DNA of 64,000 nt from NCBI GenBank assembly GCA_049840595.1, contig JASGKO010000039.1, positions 124,001-188,000 of the forward strand. Reading direction: 5' to 3'. Positions 27,104 to 36,648 of this stretch are shown here, piece after piece (positions within the stretch are counted from its first letter, which is position 1; each line of letters starts with the position of its first letter). Origin of the DNA: JASGKO01 sp049840595 (GTDB lineage: Bacteria; Verrucomicrobiota; Verrucomicrobiia; Chthoniobacterales; Chthoniobacteraceae). The position numbers and the translations under genes were made by a program. The notes under the pieces were generated by a model. It was not told where the DNA came from. It saw nothing but the letters and a program-made list of their open reading frames with translations, and made no database searches.

Positions 27104-28639
27104 ATGAAAATTACCCGCGCACTTATTTCCGTTTCCGACAAAACCGGGCTGGTGGACTTTGCCCGCGAGCTCATCGGGATGGGCGTTGAAATCATCTCCA
27201 CCGGCGGCACCGCTGCGCTGTTGAAGAAGGAGAATCTCCCCTGCATCGAAATTTCCGACTACACCGGCTTCCCCGAGATGATGGATGGCCGGGTGAAGAC
27301 CCTGCATCCGAAAGTGCACGGCGGTCTGCTCCATCTGCGCGACAATCCCGAGCACGTGGCCCAGGCGGAAAAGCACGGCATCAAGGCGATCGATCTCGTG
27401 GTGGTGAATCTTTACCCCTTCCAGCAGACGGTGGCGAAGCCGGATGTGACGCTGGAGGAAGCGATCGAGAATATCGACATCGGCGGCCCTTCGATGCTCC
27501 GCAGTGCTTCCAAGAACTATCGCTCGGTGACCGTTGTGACCGATCCCGCCGATTACGCGGATGTGATCGAGAGCATGAAGGCCAACGAAGGCGGCACCAC
27601 GCTCAAGCTGCGCGAGCGGCTCGCGATCAAGGTCTTCGTCACCACCTCGCAATACGACGGCGCGATTGCGAATTACCTGAACCAGGAGAAGGAGACGCAG
27701 TGCGCCTATTCGCTCTGCCTCCCGCAGTCGGCCCAGCTCCGCTACGGGGAGAATCCGCACCAGGCCGCTTCGCTCTACGGCAATTTCGACGACTATTTCC
27801 AGAAGCTCCACGGCAAGGAACTGTCGTTCAACAACATCCTCGACATCACTGCCGCGACGCAGTTGATCGAGGAGTTTGCCGAGCCCACGGTGGCGATCCT
27901 CAAGCACACCAACCCCTGCGGCGTGGGCAGCGATCCCGACCTCAAGGCAGCGTGGGACAAGGCGTTTGCGACCGACAAGCAGGCGCCCTTTGGCGGCATC
28001 ATCATCACCAATCGCCCGCTCACCCTCGCGCTCGCCAAGGCGATCAGCGAAATCTTCAGCGAGGTGATCATCGCGCCGGAATTTGAAAGCGACGCCCGCG
28101 TGCTGTTGCAGAAGAAGAAGAACCTGCGCCTCATGCAAAAGCTGCGCGACGTTTCCGATGCCGCGAAGCAGGACGTGCGTTCCGTGATCGGCGGCGTGCT
28201 GGTGCAGGATTCCGACGTGCGCAATCCCAAGGAGCTTGAGGAACTGGAGAAAAAGGTCGTCACCGAGCGCCCACCGACCGCTGACGAAATGAAGGCCATG
28301 GCCTTCGGCTGGAAGGTGGTGAAGCATGTGAAGTCGAACGCGATTGTCTATTGCGGCAAGGATCGCACGCTGGGCATTGGCGCCGGCCAGATGTCGCGCG
28401 TGGATTCCTCGCGGATCGCGATCTGGAAGGCGGCGGATGCCGGGCTGTCGCTCAAGGGCAGCATCGTCGCCAGCGACGCCTTCTTCCCCTTCCCCGACGG
28501 GCTCGTGGCCGCGGCGGAAGCCGGGGCCACCGCTGCGATCCAGCCGGGTGGTTCCGTGCGCGATGCCGATGTGATCGCCGCCGCCAACCAGACGAAGATG
28601 GCGATGGTCTTCACCGGCCTGCGTCATTTCCGTCACTAG
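27104..28639 (+). CDS. purH: Bifunctional AICAR formyltransferase/IMP cyclohydrolase
   Basis: 511 residues, normal length. It catalyses the last two steps of de novo IMP synthesis. The N-terminal cyclohydrolase (MGS-like, about 1-195) has 'ALISVSDKTGLVDFA', 'ISTGGTAALL' and 'GRVKTLHPKVHGGLL'. The C-terminal formyltransferase has 'LRYGENPHQAASLYG', 'ILKHTNPCGVG' and the late 'GAGQMSRVDSSRIA' and 'SDAFFPFPDGL'. The ATG at 27104 fits the conserved 'MKITRALIS'; the open frame upstream lies in the divergent promoter region. No other purine genes are near. Confidence 0.97.
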   Translation: MKITRALISVSDKTGLVDFARELIGMGVEIISTGGTAALLKKENLPCIEISDYTGFPEMMDGRVKTLHPKVHGGLLHLRDNPEHVAQAEKHGIKAIDLVVVNLYPFQQTVAKPDVTLEEAIENIDIGGPSMLRSASKNYRSVTVVTDPADYADVIESMKANEGGTTLKLRERLAIKVFVTTSQYDGAIANYLNQEKETQCAYSLCLPQSAQLRYGENPHQAASLYGNFDDYFQKLHGKELSFNNILDITAATQLIEEFAEPTVAILKHTNPCGVGSDPDLKAAWDKAFATDKQAPFGGIIITNRPLTLALAKAISEIFSEVIIAPEFESDARVLLQKKKNLRLMQKLRDVSDAAKQDVRSVIGGVLVQDSDVRNPKELEELEKKVVTERPPTADEMKAMAFGWKVVKHVKSNAIVYCGKDRTLGIGAGQMSRVDSSRIAIWKAADAGLSLKGSIVASDAFFPFPDGLVAAAEAGATAAIQPGGSVRDADVIAAANQTKMAMVFTGLRHFRH

Positions 28640-28685
28640 TTTTTACCGCGCGGAGGCAAGCGCCGCGCCATCCCCTTTGTTGTAA

Positions 28686-29438
28686 ATGAGCCAGTTGTTA
28701 CTTGGAGTGAACATTGATCATATCGCGACCTTGCGTCAGGCGCGGTATGCCGGGCAGATCGAGGCCCACAACGCGGAGCCGAATGTGCTCGTGGCGGCGG
28801 AAATCTGCGAACGCGCGGGTGCGGGTGGGATCACCGCCCACCTGCGCGCGGACCGGCGGCACATTCAGGATGCGGATATTTTCCGGATGCGCGAGAGCCT
28901 GATCACGAAGCTGAACCTCGAAATGGGGAACACGCCGGAGATCCTCGCCATCGCGCTCCGCGTGGAGCCCGAGGAGGTGTGCCTCGTGCCCGAGAACCGC
29001 AAGGAAATCACCACCGAGGGCGGGCTCGATGTGGCCGGGCAGTTCAAGCAACTGGAGCCGACGATCAAGCGGCTGCAGGGTGCGGGCGTGGTCGTGAGCC
29101 TGTTTATCGAACCGGAGGCCGACCAGATCGAGGCGGCGATCAAGCTCAAGGCGGATGCGATCGAACTGCACACCGGCGCGTTTGCCAATGCGCAGGGCGC
29201 GGAGCAAAAAGAGGAATTGGACCGGCTGATCGTCGCGGCGAAATTCGCGCATCAGCACGGGCTGATCGTGAATGCCGGGCACGGGATCAATTACACGAAC
29301 ATCGCAAAAATCCTCAAGGTGCCGCACCTGCACGAGCTGAACATCGGCCACTCGATCGTCGCGCGCTCGGTCTTCACCGGGCTGGAACAGGCCGTCCGCG
29401 ACATGCTCGCAGCGATGGCACCCTATCAGGCCGCATGA
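28686..29438 (+). CDS. pdxJ: Pyridoxine 5'-phosphate synthase
   Basis: 250 residues. Condenses 1-deoxyxylulose 5-phosphate with 3-amino-2-oxopropyl phosphate, the last ring-forming step of the DXP-dependent vitamin B6 pathway. It opens with the conserved 'LGVNIDHIATLRQAR' and shows 'GITAHLRADRRHIQD', 'LVPENRKEITTEGGLDV' and 'NAGHGINYTNI'. Its TGA overlaps the acpS ATG by two bases, a common pdxJ-acpS coupling. Starts 46 nt after purH. Confidence 0.97.
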   Translation: MSQLLLGVNIDHIATLRQARYAGQIEAHNAEPNVLVAAEICERAGAGGITAHLRADRRHIQDADIFRMRESLITKLNLEMGNTPEILAIALRVEPEEVCLVPENRKEITTEGGLDVAGQFKQLEPTIKRLQGAGVVVSLFIEPEADQIEAAIKLKADAIELHTGAFANAQGAEQKEELDRLIVAAKFAHQHGLIVNAGHGINYTNIAKILKVPHLHELNIGHSIVARSVFTGLEQAVRDMLAAMAPYQAA

Positions 29439-29818
29439 AAATTTTTGGCCTCGGACTCGATTTGGTGGAAACGGCGCGGATTGCGAAGTCGCTGGAGAAA
29501 TTCGGCGACCGCTTTTTGCAGCGCGTCTTTTGCGAGGGCGAGATCGCCTACTGCCAGAGCATGAAGAATCCGTATCCGCATTTCGCCGCGCGCTGGGCGG
29601 CGAAGGAGGCGGTGTCGAAGACCTTCGGCACCGGGATCGGCAAAGCCGTGGGGTGGAAGGAGATCGAGGTGTGCCGGAAGGAGAGCGGGGAGCCGTATTG
29701 CGTGCTGCACGGCGGGGCGAGGGAACTGGCGGCGAAGATGGGTGCGAGCGGGGTAATGATCAGCCTTACGCATACCGAGCATTACGCGGCGGCGAATGCA
29801 GTGCTGCTGGGAGAGTGA
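29435..29818 (+). CDS. acpS: Holo-[acyl-carrier-protein] synthase
   Basis: 127 residues. Transfers 4'-phosphopantetheine from CoA to apo-ACP. The Mg-binding Asp lies in 'GLGLDLVETARI' and the Glu in 'FAARWAAKEAVSKTFGTG'; 'ISLTHTEHYAAANAV' closes the fold. Translation is probably coupled to pdxJ through the ATGA overlap. Confidence 0.95.
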   Translation: MKIFGLGLDLVETARIAKSLEKFGDRFLQRVFCEGEIAYCQSMKNPYPHFAARWAAKEAVSKTFGTGIGKAVGWKEIEVCRKESGEPYCVLHGGARELAAKMGASGVMISLTHTEHYAAANAVLLGE

Positions 29819-29887
29819 GGACGCAGCGGTTCCAGCCGACGTATTCTCCGAAGGCCGGTGCCCCGCCAATAACGGCACGCAGGCTGC

Positions 29888-31790
29888 CTACGCCGAAGTC
29901 GCGGCGCTCTTGATGGCCTCCAATTCTTCCCAGCGCGCGTAAAGCCGTGCTACTTCCTCACGTGCTTTCGCGAGTTTCGCTTCGAGTCCGTCCACTCGTG
30001 GCCGTGCTTCTCATAAAAATCCGGCAACGCGAAGAGGGACTCCAGGCGCGCCACTTCCTCCTCCGCTTTCAGAATGGTTTCCTCGATGGTCTCCAGTTCG
30101 CGCTCTTCCTTCCATTTTAGTTTGCGGGCTTTTTCCTCCTTTGCAGGCTTGGCAGGAGCGGCTTTGGCGATGGCGACCGCATTCCATTCCGCCGCCGTTT
30201 TTTCGCGCTCGGCCTTTTTCTCCAGGTAATAGTCGTAATTGCCCACGCCGTATTGCACGACGCCATCACCTTCAAAGGAGAGGATCGAGGTGCACACGCG
30301 ATTGAGGAAGTAGCGGTCGTGGCTGACCACGATCACGCTGCCTTTGAACGCGACGAGTGCTTCCTCCAATAAGCGCAGCGTGCCGAGATCGAGATCGTTC
30401 GTCGGTTCGTCGAGGATGATGGCGTTGCCGCCACGCTTGAGAATCTTCGCCAGCAAGACCCGGCTGCGCTCGCCGCCACTGAGCACGGAGATCTTCGAGT
30501 TGATCCGCTCCTCGGTGAAGAGAAAGCGCCGCAGATAACTGCGGAGCGTGATTCCTTCATCGCCGAGTTTCACGGTTTCGCCGCCTTCGCCAACCTCCTG
30601 GTAAATCGTCTTGCTGTCGTCGAGCAGGAGCCGGTTTTGATCTACGTAGTTAATCTGGGTGCGGTCGCCGATCACCACCTCGCCACTCGCGGGCTGGACT
30701 TCGCCGAGGATCATTTTCAGCAGCGTCGATTTGCCGAGCCCATTGCGGCCGACCACGCCGAGGCGCTCGCCGGCCTGGAGGTTGAGGCTCAGGTTTTCAA
30801 ACAGCACGCGGTCGCCAATCGCCGCGCCGACTTCGCGCAGCTCGATCACCCGGTTGCCCAGCTTCGGCGCGGGCGGGATGATGAGTTCCACGTCCAGCTC
30901 GGCCTCGGGAGCTTCCTGCGCGGCCATCTCGAAATAGCGGTTCATGCGCTCCACCGATTTCGTGCGGCGCGCGCGCACCCCGCTGCGCACCCAGAGCAGT
31001 TCGTTCTTCAAAAACTTCTGCCGCTTGTGTTCCTGCGCCTCCTCCGCCGCCTGGCGCTCGGCGCGGGAGAGCAGATAATCCGTGTAGTTCCCCTCGTAGC
31101 TGTAGAACTGGCCGCGCGACAACTCGACGATCCGGGTGGTGACACGATCGAGGAAATAACGGTCGTGCGTGACGAAGAGGCAGGTGCCGGTGTAGCGGGC
31201 GAGGAATTCTTCCAGCCATTCGATCGAGCCGGTATCGAGATGGTTGGTCGGCTCGTCGAGGATGAGGAAATCGGGCCGCGCAATCAGCGCCCGGCACATC
31301 GCGACGCGGCGCTTCTCTCCGCCGGAGAGGGTCTTCACATCCCGGGCCGCATCCGGCGCATGCAAATTGGCCAGCAGCGATTTGGCACGCGACTCCAGGT
31401 TCCAACCATCGAAATGCTCGATGCGCGCGAGGAGTTCCGCGCTCCGTGCGCTTTCTGCGGAAGCGCGTTCGTACTCGGCGATCAGGTCGAAGATGTGTTT
31501 GGCCCCGGCGAGCACGTTGTCGTGCACGTTGAGCGTTTCATCGAGTTCGAACATCTGCGGCATATAGCCGGTGATCAGATCGCGTCGGCGCGCTACCTCG
31601 CCGGCATCGGGTTGCAAGGTGCCGGCCCGATTTGCAGGAAGGTCGATTTACCCGAGCCGTTGCGACCGACCAAGCCCACCCGCTCGCCCTCGTGAATGGT
31701 CAGCGCCGCCTTGTCGAGCACGGTCTGCACGCCGTAGCGCACCACGAGTTCGCTCGCGCTGAGGATGGAATTGGAAATACTTTCGGCCAT
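29888..31790 (-). CDS. uup: ABC-F family ATPase (Uup-like), two frameshifts
   Basis: Soluble protein with two ATPase modules and no membrane segments, as in ABC-F factors acting on ribosomes or DNA. Walker A motifs 'GRNGSGKSTF' and 'GRNGLGKSTL', signatures 'LSGGEKRRV' and 'LSGGERSRV', and Walker B 'FLILDEPTNHLD' and 'IILDEPTNDLD' are present. A C-terminal coiled coil ('LEAKLAKAREEVARLYARWE') is the Uup type. The first frame ('MAESISNSILSASELVV') breaks near 31625, just after Walker A. The main frame breaks near 29995, after which the coiled coil continues in another frame to a stop at 29888-29890. Repaired length is about 634 residues. Confidence 0.85.
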
Positions 31791-31830
31791 TTAGAAACTC
31801 TCGCCAAAACGAGGCCTTTGAAAAAGGGGA

Positions 31831-31867
31831 ATTTTTCACCACGAAGGACACGAAGATCACGAAGGAG
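31831..31867. repeat. Repeat family C element
   Basis: CACCACGAAGGACACGAAG followed by ATCACGAAGG. Related copies lie at 36503-36530 and 55795-55830. Confidence 0.65.
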
Positions 31868-31875
31868 TAAGGGAT

Positions 31876-31950
31876 TTAACCGCGGATTTCGCGGATGGAC
31901 GCTGATAGGCTGGCCTTTTATCCGCGTCCATCCGCGAAATCCGCGGTTAA
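31876..31950. repeat. Repeat family B: perfect 27-bp inverted repeat
   Basis: 31876-31902 and 31924-31950 are perfect inverted arms, with outer sequence TTAACCGCGGATTTCGCGG and a 21-nt loop. A diverged copy lies at 46482-46556. It sits 12 nt past the cardiolipin synthase stop, so it may also serve as a 3'-end hairpin for that minus-strand gene. Confidence 0.85.
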
Positions 31951-31962
31951 AATCTCTTCGTT

Positions 31963-33384
31963 TTACAGCAACGAATCGGCCAGCCGGGCGACGCTTTGCA
32001 GGGTGCGCTTGAAGAGGGAGCGGGCGCGCACTTCCTCCAGGGTGAGCAATTTGCTGTGGGCGAAATAGCGCTCCTGGACCTGGCGCAATTCCGCCACCAC
32101 GGAGCGGTCGTAGATGATCAGGTTGATCTCCGCATTGAGGGCGAAGCTGCGGATGTCGAGATTCGTCGAGCCGACGAGGGCGATCTCGCGGTCGATGGTG
32201 AGATGCTTGGCGTGCAGGAAGCGCGGTTCGTAAAGGTGGATGAGCACGCCATCGCTGAGCAGGTCGTCGTAAAAGGCTTTCTGCGCGAGCTGGGTGAAAT
32301 GCTGGTTCGCATGCTTTGAGACCACGAGGTGCACCTCCACGCCGCGCCGCGCGGTGGAGCGGACGGCTTGCAGAAAGGCGTCGTCGGGCGCGAAGTAGGG
32401 CGTGACCAGCACCACCCGCTCCTGTGCGGAATAGAGCAGGGTGATCATGAGTTCCTGTCCGTTTTCCCGCTCATAGCCCGGGCCGCTCGGCACCACCTGG
32501 GCGATGGCGGTCCCGCACTCGGCGAGGCTGGGGAACATGCGCCCGAGCTCCAGCGTGGTGTCGGTCTCGATGAAGCGATCGGCGAGAAAGACCGCCTGCA
32601 ACTGCGCGACCACTGGCCCGGTCACACGCAGGAACAGCTCCTCATTGGGATAGCCGGGGACGAACGTGGCATCCGTGATATTCTGTGAGCCGGTGTAGCC
32701 GATGATGCCGTCGATGACCGCGATCTTGCGGTGGTTGCGCAGATCGAAGCGGGCGGCATTGCGGCGGAACAATCCCACCGGCAGCATCGGAATCACCTCG
32801 ACCCCGGCCGTGCGGAGCGGGTCGGCAAAGGCGCGCAGGCCGCCCCGCGATCCCACGGCATCGAGCAACACCCGGCACTCGATTCCCCGCCGCGCGGCTT
32901 CGATCAAGGCTGCGGTTACCTTGCGTCCCGTGGCATCCGCTTCGTAAATGTAAAACAAGAGATGCACCTGCCATTTTGCTTCGCGGAGATCCGTGATGAG
33001 ACGATCGATCGTGGCGTCGTAATCCGTAAGCAACTCAATGGCGTTGCCATCGAAGGGCTTGAAATCGCCCAGCTTGGTCGCGAGCGGGACAATCGGCGCG
33101 AGATTGAGCGGCAGCCCCGGCACCGCCTCCACCTGCGCGCCCATCTGCGCCTGGACGGTGGCGATGCGCTCCGAGGCGTGCCTTTGCTGCTCGATGCGCT
33201 TGCGCGGGACGTAGATGCGGCCAAAAAGCAGGTAGCAAATGAGGCCGGGCCACGGGACGAAGAAGATAAAAAGCAGCCAGGTGCGGGTGGCGGCAGTGCT
33301 ACGTTTCTGCGGGACGTAGAACAGCATTACGGCGCGGATCGCCCATTCGGAGCAGAGGTAGAGCGCGCTGTCGTCAATGGCCAT
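31963..33384 (-). CDS. cls: Cardiolipin synthase (phospholipase D family)
   Basis: 473 residues from the ATG at 33384; an upstream frame start adds 17 unlikely residues. Two N-terminal membrane helices ('WLLFIFFVPWPGLICYLLFG') precede two phospholipase D HKD motifs: 'NHRKIAVIDGIIGYTGSQN' and 'HAKHLTIDREIALVGSTN'. It joins two phosphatidylglycerol molecules into cardiolipin at the inner membrane. Divergent from the exonuclease gene. Confidence 0.92.
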   Translation of the reverse strand: MAIDDSALYLCSEWAIRAVMLFYVPQKRSTAATRTWLLFIFFVPWPGLICYLLFGRIYVPRKRIEQQRHASERIATVQAQMGAQVEAVPGLPLNLAPIVPLATKLGDFKPFDGNAIELLTDYDATIDRLITDLREAKWQVHLLFYIYEADATGRKVTAALIEAARRGIECRVLLDAVGSRGGLRAFADPLRTAGVEVIPMLPVGLFRRNAARFDLRNHRKIAVIDGIIGYTGSQNITDATFVPGYPNEELFLRVTGPVVAQLQAVFLADRFIETDTTLELGRMFPSLAECGTAIAQVVPSGPGYERENGQELMITLLYSAQERVVLVTPYFAPDDAFLQAVRSTARRGVEVHLVVSKHANQHFTQLAQKAFYDDLLSDGVLIHLYEPRFLHAKHLTIDREIALVGSTNLDIRSFALNAEINLIIYDRSVVAELRQVQERYFAHSKLLTLEEVRARSLFKRTLQSVARLADSLL

Positions 33385-33473
33385 TGGCGCGGTATTTTCG
33401 GGGCTTCGCCCGGGAGAGTCGAGCGCAGAACGCATTTGCCACCGCGGCCTGTGCGGATAGACTGGGCAGTCGC

Positions 33474-34232
33474 ATGAAATTCATTTCCTGGAACGTCAAT
33501 GGCATCCGCGCCGTGCTTAAAAAAGGCTTTGCCGATTTCATCCACCAAGAGCAGCCGGATATTCTGTGCCTGCAGGAAACCAAGGCGACACAGGCGGACG
33601 TAGTCGTGCCGGAATCGCTCGCCGGTTACACCTCGTTCTGGAACAGCGCGGAGAAGAAGGGCTACTCCGGCACCGCAATTTTCTCGAAGGTGAAGCCGGT
33701 GGCGGTGACCTTTGGGATCGGTATCGCCGAACATGATCGCGAGGGCCGCGTGATCACCGCGGAGTATGAGAAATTCTACGTCGTAAACATCTACGTGCCG
33801 AACTCCAAGCGCGAGCTCACCCGGCTGGAATACCGGCAGCAATGGGACCGCGATCTGCTCGCCTACTTGAAGCGGCTGGAAGCGGCCAAGCCGGTGATCT
33901 GGTGCGGCGACTTGAATGTGGCGCACACCGAGATCGACCTCGCGCGCCCGAAGGACAACACGAAGAACCACGGCTTCACGCCCGAGGAGCGTGCCGGCTT
34001 CGACGCCTTCGTCGCGGCGGGCTTTGTGGATACCCTGCGCGTCTTTCAAAAGGAAGGCGGCCACTACACCTGGTGGAGCCAGATGGGTACGGCGCGCGCG
34101 CGCAACATCGGATGGCGCATCGATTACTTCCTCGTCTCCGAAGCGCTGAAAGCGAAGCTGAAATCCGCCACGATTTATCACACCACGCTGGGCTCGGACC
34201 ATTGCCCGGTCGGCATCGAGCTCAAGAAATGA
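33474..34232 (+). CDS. xth: Exodeoxyribonuclease III (ExoA/Xth family)
   Basis: 252 residues. AP endonuclease and 3'-5' exonuclease of base-excision repair. Conserved motifs: 'WNVNGIRA', the metal-binding Glu in 'LCLQETKA', 'NIYVPNS', 'WCGDLNVAH', 'IDYFLVS' and the catalytic 'GSDHCPVGI'. The open frame upstream is rejected for the ATG at 33474, which starts the conserved 'MKFISWNVNG'. Its stop overlaps the bioD start. Confidence 0.95.
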   Translation: MKFISWNVNGIRAVLKKGFADFIHQEQPDILCLQETKATQADVVVPESLAGYTSFWNSAEKKGYSGTAIFSKVKPVAVTFGIGIAEHDREGRVITAEYEKFYVVNIYVPNSKRELTRLEYRQQWDRDLLAYLKRLEAAKPVIWCGDLNVAHTEIDLARPKDNTKNHGFTPEERAGFDAFVAAGFVDTLRVFQKEGGHYTWWSQMGTARARNIGWRIDYFLVSEALKAKLKSATIYHTTLGSDHCPVGIELKK

Positions 34233-34864
34233 CCTTCGACCTGACGAACGGCGAAAGTTGCTTCATCACCGGCACCGATACCGGCGTGGGCAAGACGCAC
34301 GTCTCCGCGCGCCTGCTGCGGGCGTGGCGGAAGAATGGTCGCGACGCGGTGGCGATGAAACCGATCTGCTGCGGCGACCGCGGGGATGCGGAGGAGCTGC
34401 ACGTGGCCTGCGATGGCGCGGTGCCGGTGGACGATATCAACCCGATCTGGCTGCGCCCGCCGACGGCGCCTTACACCGCGTCGATCATCGAGGAACGTCC
34501 GATTGATCTCGATCGTATCCACCGCGATTTTGCCCGGCTGCGCGAGGAGTTTCCCGTGGTGCTGGTGGAAGGCGTGGGCGGCTGGCTGGTGCCGATCCGA
34601 CGCGATTATCTGGTGAGCGATCTCGCGGCGGAATTTGGTCTGCCGGTAATCGTGGTCGCGGCGAACCAGCTGGGCATGCTCAACCATACGATGCTCACGG
34701 TGCAGAGCATCCGCGCGCGCGGGCTTACGTGCGCGGGCATTATTCTCAATCACCCCGCCGCCACCGAGGAAGGCGATCCGGCGGTGATTACGAATCGCTC
34801 CATCCTGGAGGACACGCTCGATGTGCCGATCCTCGCGGAATATGCGTGGGAAGCGCGGGGATAA
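34229..34864 (+). CDS. bioD: Dethiobiotin synthetase
   Basis: 211 residues. ATP-dependent carboxylation of 7,8-diaminopelargonate to dethiobiotin. P-loop 'ITGTDTGVGKTHVSA', 'MKPICCGDRGDAEEL', and 'VEGVGGWLVPI' match the family. ATGA overlap with the exonuclease gene suggests translational coupling. No other biotin genes lie in the window. Confidence 0.93.
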   Translation: MTFDLTNGESCFITGTDTGVGKTHVSARLLRAWRKNGRDAVAMKPICCGDRGDAEELHVACDGAVPVDDINPIWLRPPTAPYTASIIEERPIDLDRIHRDFARLREEFPVVLVEGVGGWLVPIRRDYLVSDLAAEFGLPVIVVAANQLGMLNHTMLTVQSIRARGLTCAGIILNHPAATEEGDPAVITNRSILEDTLDVPILAEYAWEARG

Positions 34865-34867
34865 TGA

Positions 34868-35398
34868 TTACTTCCCGACTTCTTTCGGATTCTCTTCAAA
34901 CACCAGCACGAGGGCATTGTTGAGCGTGTCGGTGAGGCCGAGTCCGGTGGTATCCGGCGGGGTCGCGACGAATTTTCCACTGGCTGCTTGCAGAGCGAAT
35001 CCGTCGCCCTGCTTCTTGAGCTTGAACTTGGCGGAGCCGTCTTCCGGCTCTTTCACCACGCGGTCGATCTTGCCGGACTCTTCGCGCCAGTAGCTGCCCT
35101 TGCTCTTGCCGGAATCGCCCGTCGCAGTGGGGTAGTATTTGATCTCTACCGTGTCGCCATCGCTGAGCTTGTCGCCACTGGCCCCGGCGACGGCAAAGAC
35201 CTGATGGTGGCTGATCACCTTGCCGCTGAGATCGATCCCGCCCTTTTCGGTGGCGGAGACGTATTTTCCATCCGCCGTATGGAGCGCGACGGTTTTTTCC
35301 GCTGCAGCCACTTGGGCGAATGACTTCGACTGGATGACGAAGGAGAGCGCGAGACAGGCAGGGAGGACGAGGAGAGGGGTCTTTGGGGAGACGTTCAT
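34868..35398 (-). CDS. Secreted fascin-like beta-trefoil protein
   Basis: 176 residues: signal peptide (about 1-28, ending 'KSFAQ'), then 'VALHTADGKYVSATEKGG' and 'FALQAASGKFVATPPDTTG', the repeating strand pattern of fascin-like beta-trefoil domains. These usually bind carbohydrate or protein ligands; the ligand here is unknown. The ATG at 35398 is chosen because a longer frame would lack a signal peptide. Convergent with bioD, 3 nt apart. Confidence 0.65.
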   Translation of the reverse strand: MNVSPKTPLLVLPACLALSFVIQSKSFAQVAAAEKTVALHTADGKYVSATEKGGIDLSGKVISHHQVFAVAGASGDKLSDGDTVEIKYYPTATGDSGKSKGSYWREESGKIDRVVKEPEDGSAKFKLKKQGDGFALQAASGKFVATPPDTTGLGLTDTLNNALVLVFEENPKEVGK

Positions 35399-35424
35399 GG
35401 GTGGACTAAAGACGATGTTTTTGG

Positions 35425-36495
35425 ATGCGCAAATTATTTTCAAAAAGCATGGCGAGCGTGGCCAATTCCACTTGCGCCAGCGCGAAACCTGCTTTGGGTA
35501 ATGGAGTGATCCCGTTCCTTCGTCCACTTTCGCTCGTTGCTCTCGCCCTGCTCTTGTGCGCAGGCGTGCATGCGCAAAACACCGTATCCGTGCGTGGCCA
35601 TGTGCTTAGCCACTGGTGCTATCTGCTGCAGGGGCGCAACGGCACACCACTCAATCCCGATACGGTCACGGGCGCGGATGCGCAGCTCGCGGTGATGGAC
35701 TACTCGGCCGATGGTGCGGTGGACGGCGAATTTACCAGCAGCCAAATCGCGGCGGTGAAAGCCTCGGGCAAGGTGGCGCTTGCCTACATGAGCATCGGCG
35801 AGGCGGAAAGCTACCGCTTCTACTGGGACAACACGTGGACGACGAAGAGTGGCAAGCTCACCGCGAATGCCCCGGCGTGGCTGGCCAAGCAGGACCCGGA
35901 CTGGCACGGCAACTTCAAGGTGCGCTACTGGATGCCGGAATGGCAGCAGATCATCTTCGGCAACGACACGGACACCGCCGCGAAAAGCTATGTGGACCGG
36001 ATCATCGACGCCGGGTTCGATGGCGTTTACCTCGATATCATCGACGCCTTCGAATACTTCGGCCCGGACAGCGGCAAAAATCCCGAGCGTCCGACGGCGG
36101 CGGCCGATATGGCGAGCTTCGTGGAGGCCATCGCCAACTATGCACGCACCACCCGGGGCAAGAGCAACTTCATCGTCGTCCCGCAGAATGGCTCCAATAT
36201 CGTGGACGAAATCTCCAGCTCGGAGAAAAGCGATTACTTTACAGCGATCGACGCCATCGGCGCGGAGGACACCTTTTTCTACGGGCCGAAGGGAATGAAC
36301 AACGCATGGCATCCGCAGAAATATACGATCCAGTGCCTTACCCAATTTTCCGATGCGTCGAAGCCGGTGCTGTGCATCGAATACGTGAACCAGAAGGCGA
36401 AAGAAAACCGCTTTTACAACACCGCCGCGCAATACGGGTGGCTGCCGCTGGTAAGCGTTCGTGCGCTGGACCGGTTGATCTCGCAGCCGCAGTAA
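35425..36495 (+). CDS. Secreted GH114/TM1410-like putative glycoside hydrolase
   Basis: 356 residues from the first ATG; a GTG at 35506 with a TGGAG ribosome site would give a cleaner signal peptide ('PLSLVALALLLCAGVHAQ'), so the true start may be there. The mature domain fits the GH114/endo-alpha-1,4-polygalactosaminidase-like barrel: 'VMDYSADGAVDGEF', 'ALAYMSIGEAESYRFYW', 'YWMPEWQQIIF', 'GFDGVYLDIIDAFEYF'. The 'SIGEAE' and 'YLDIID' acidic residues are candidate catalytic groups. Likely acts on exopolysaccharide outside the cell. A family C repeat (36503-36530) follows. Confidence 0.75.
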   Translation: MRKLFSKSMASVANSTCASAKPALGNGVIPFLRPLSLVALALLLCAGVHAQNTVSVRGHVLSHWCYLLQGRNGTPLNPDTVTGADAQLAVMDYSADGAVDGEFTSSQIAAVKASGKVALAYMSIGEAESYRFYWDNTWTTKSGKLTANAPAWLAKQDPDWHGNFKVRYWMPEWQQIIFGNDTDTAAKSYVDRIIDAGFDGVYLDIIDAFEYFGPDSGKNPERPTAAADMASFVEAIANYARTTRGKSNFIVVPQNGSNIVDEISSSEKSDYFTAIDAIGAEDTFFYGPKGMNNAWHPQKYTIQCLTQFSDASKPVLCIEYVNQKAKENRFYNTAAQYGWLPLVSVRALDRLISQPQ

Positions 36496-36648
36496 GAGTT
36501 TAATTTCACCACGAAGACACGAACAGCAGGAAGGGGGGCTGCCTTGAGCATCAGAGTTCGATGTGGCCTGCGAAGCTCTTTGATGCCAGCGACCTCGAAA
36601 TGCGGTAGATGGCAGAGCCGCTTATCCGCCTATCCCTGTGATCCGCAG
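36496..36648. other. Repeat-bearing gap
   Basis: Contains a TTTCACCACGAAGACACG element (36503-36530, family C) and, near 36630, a short GATCCGCAGTTAAAG stretch like the family B edge. No ORF is supported. Confidence 0.45.
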
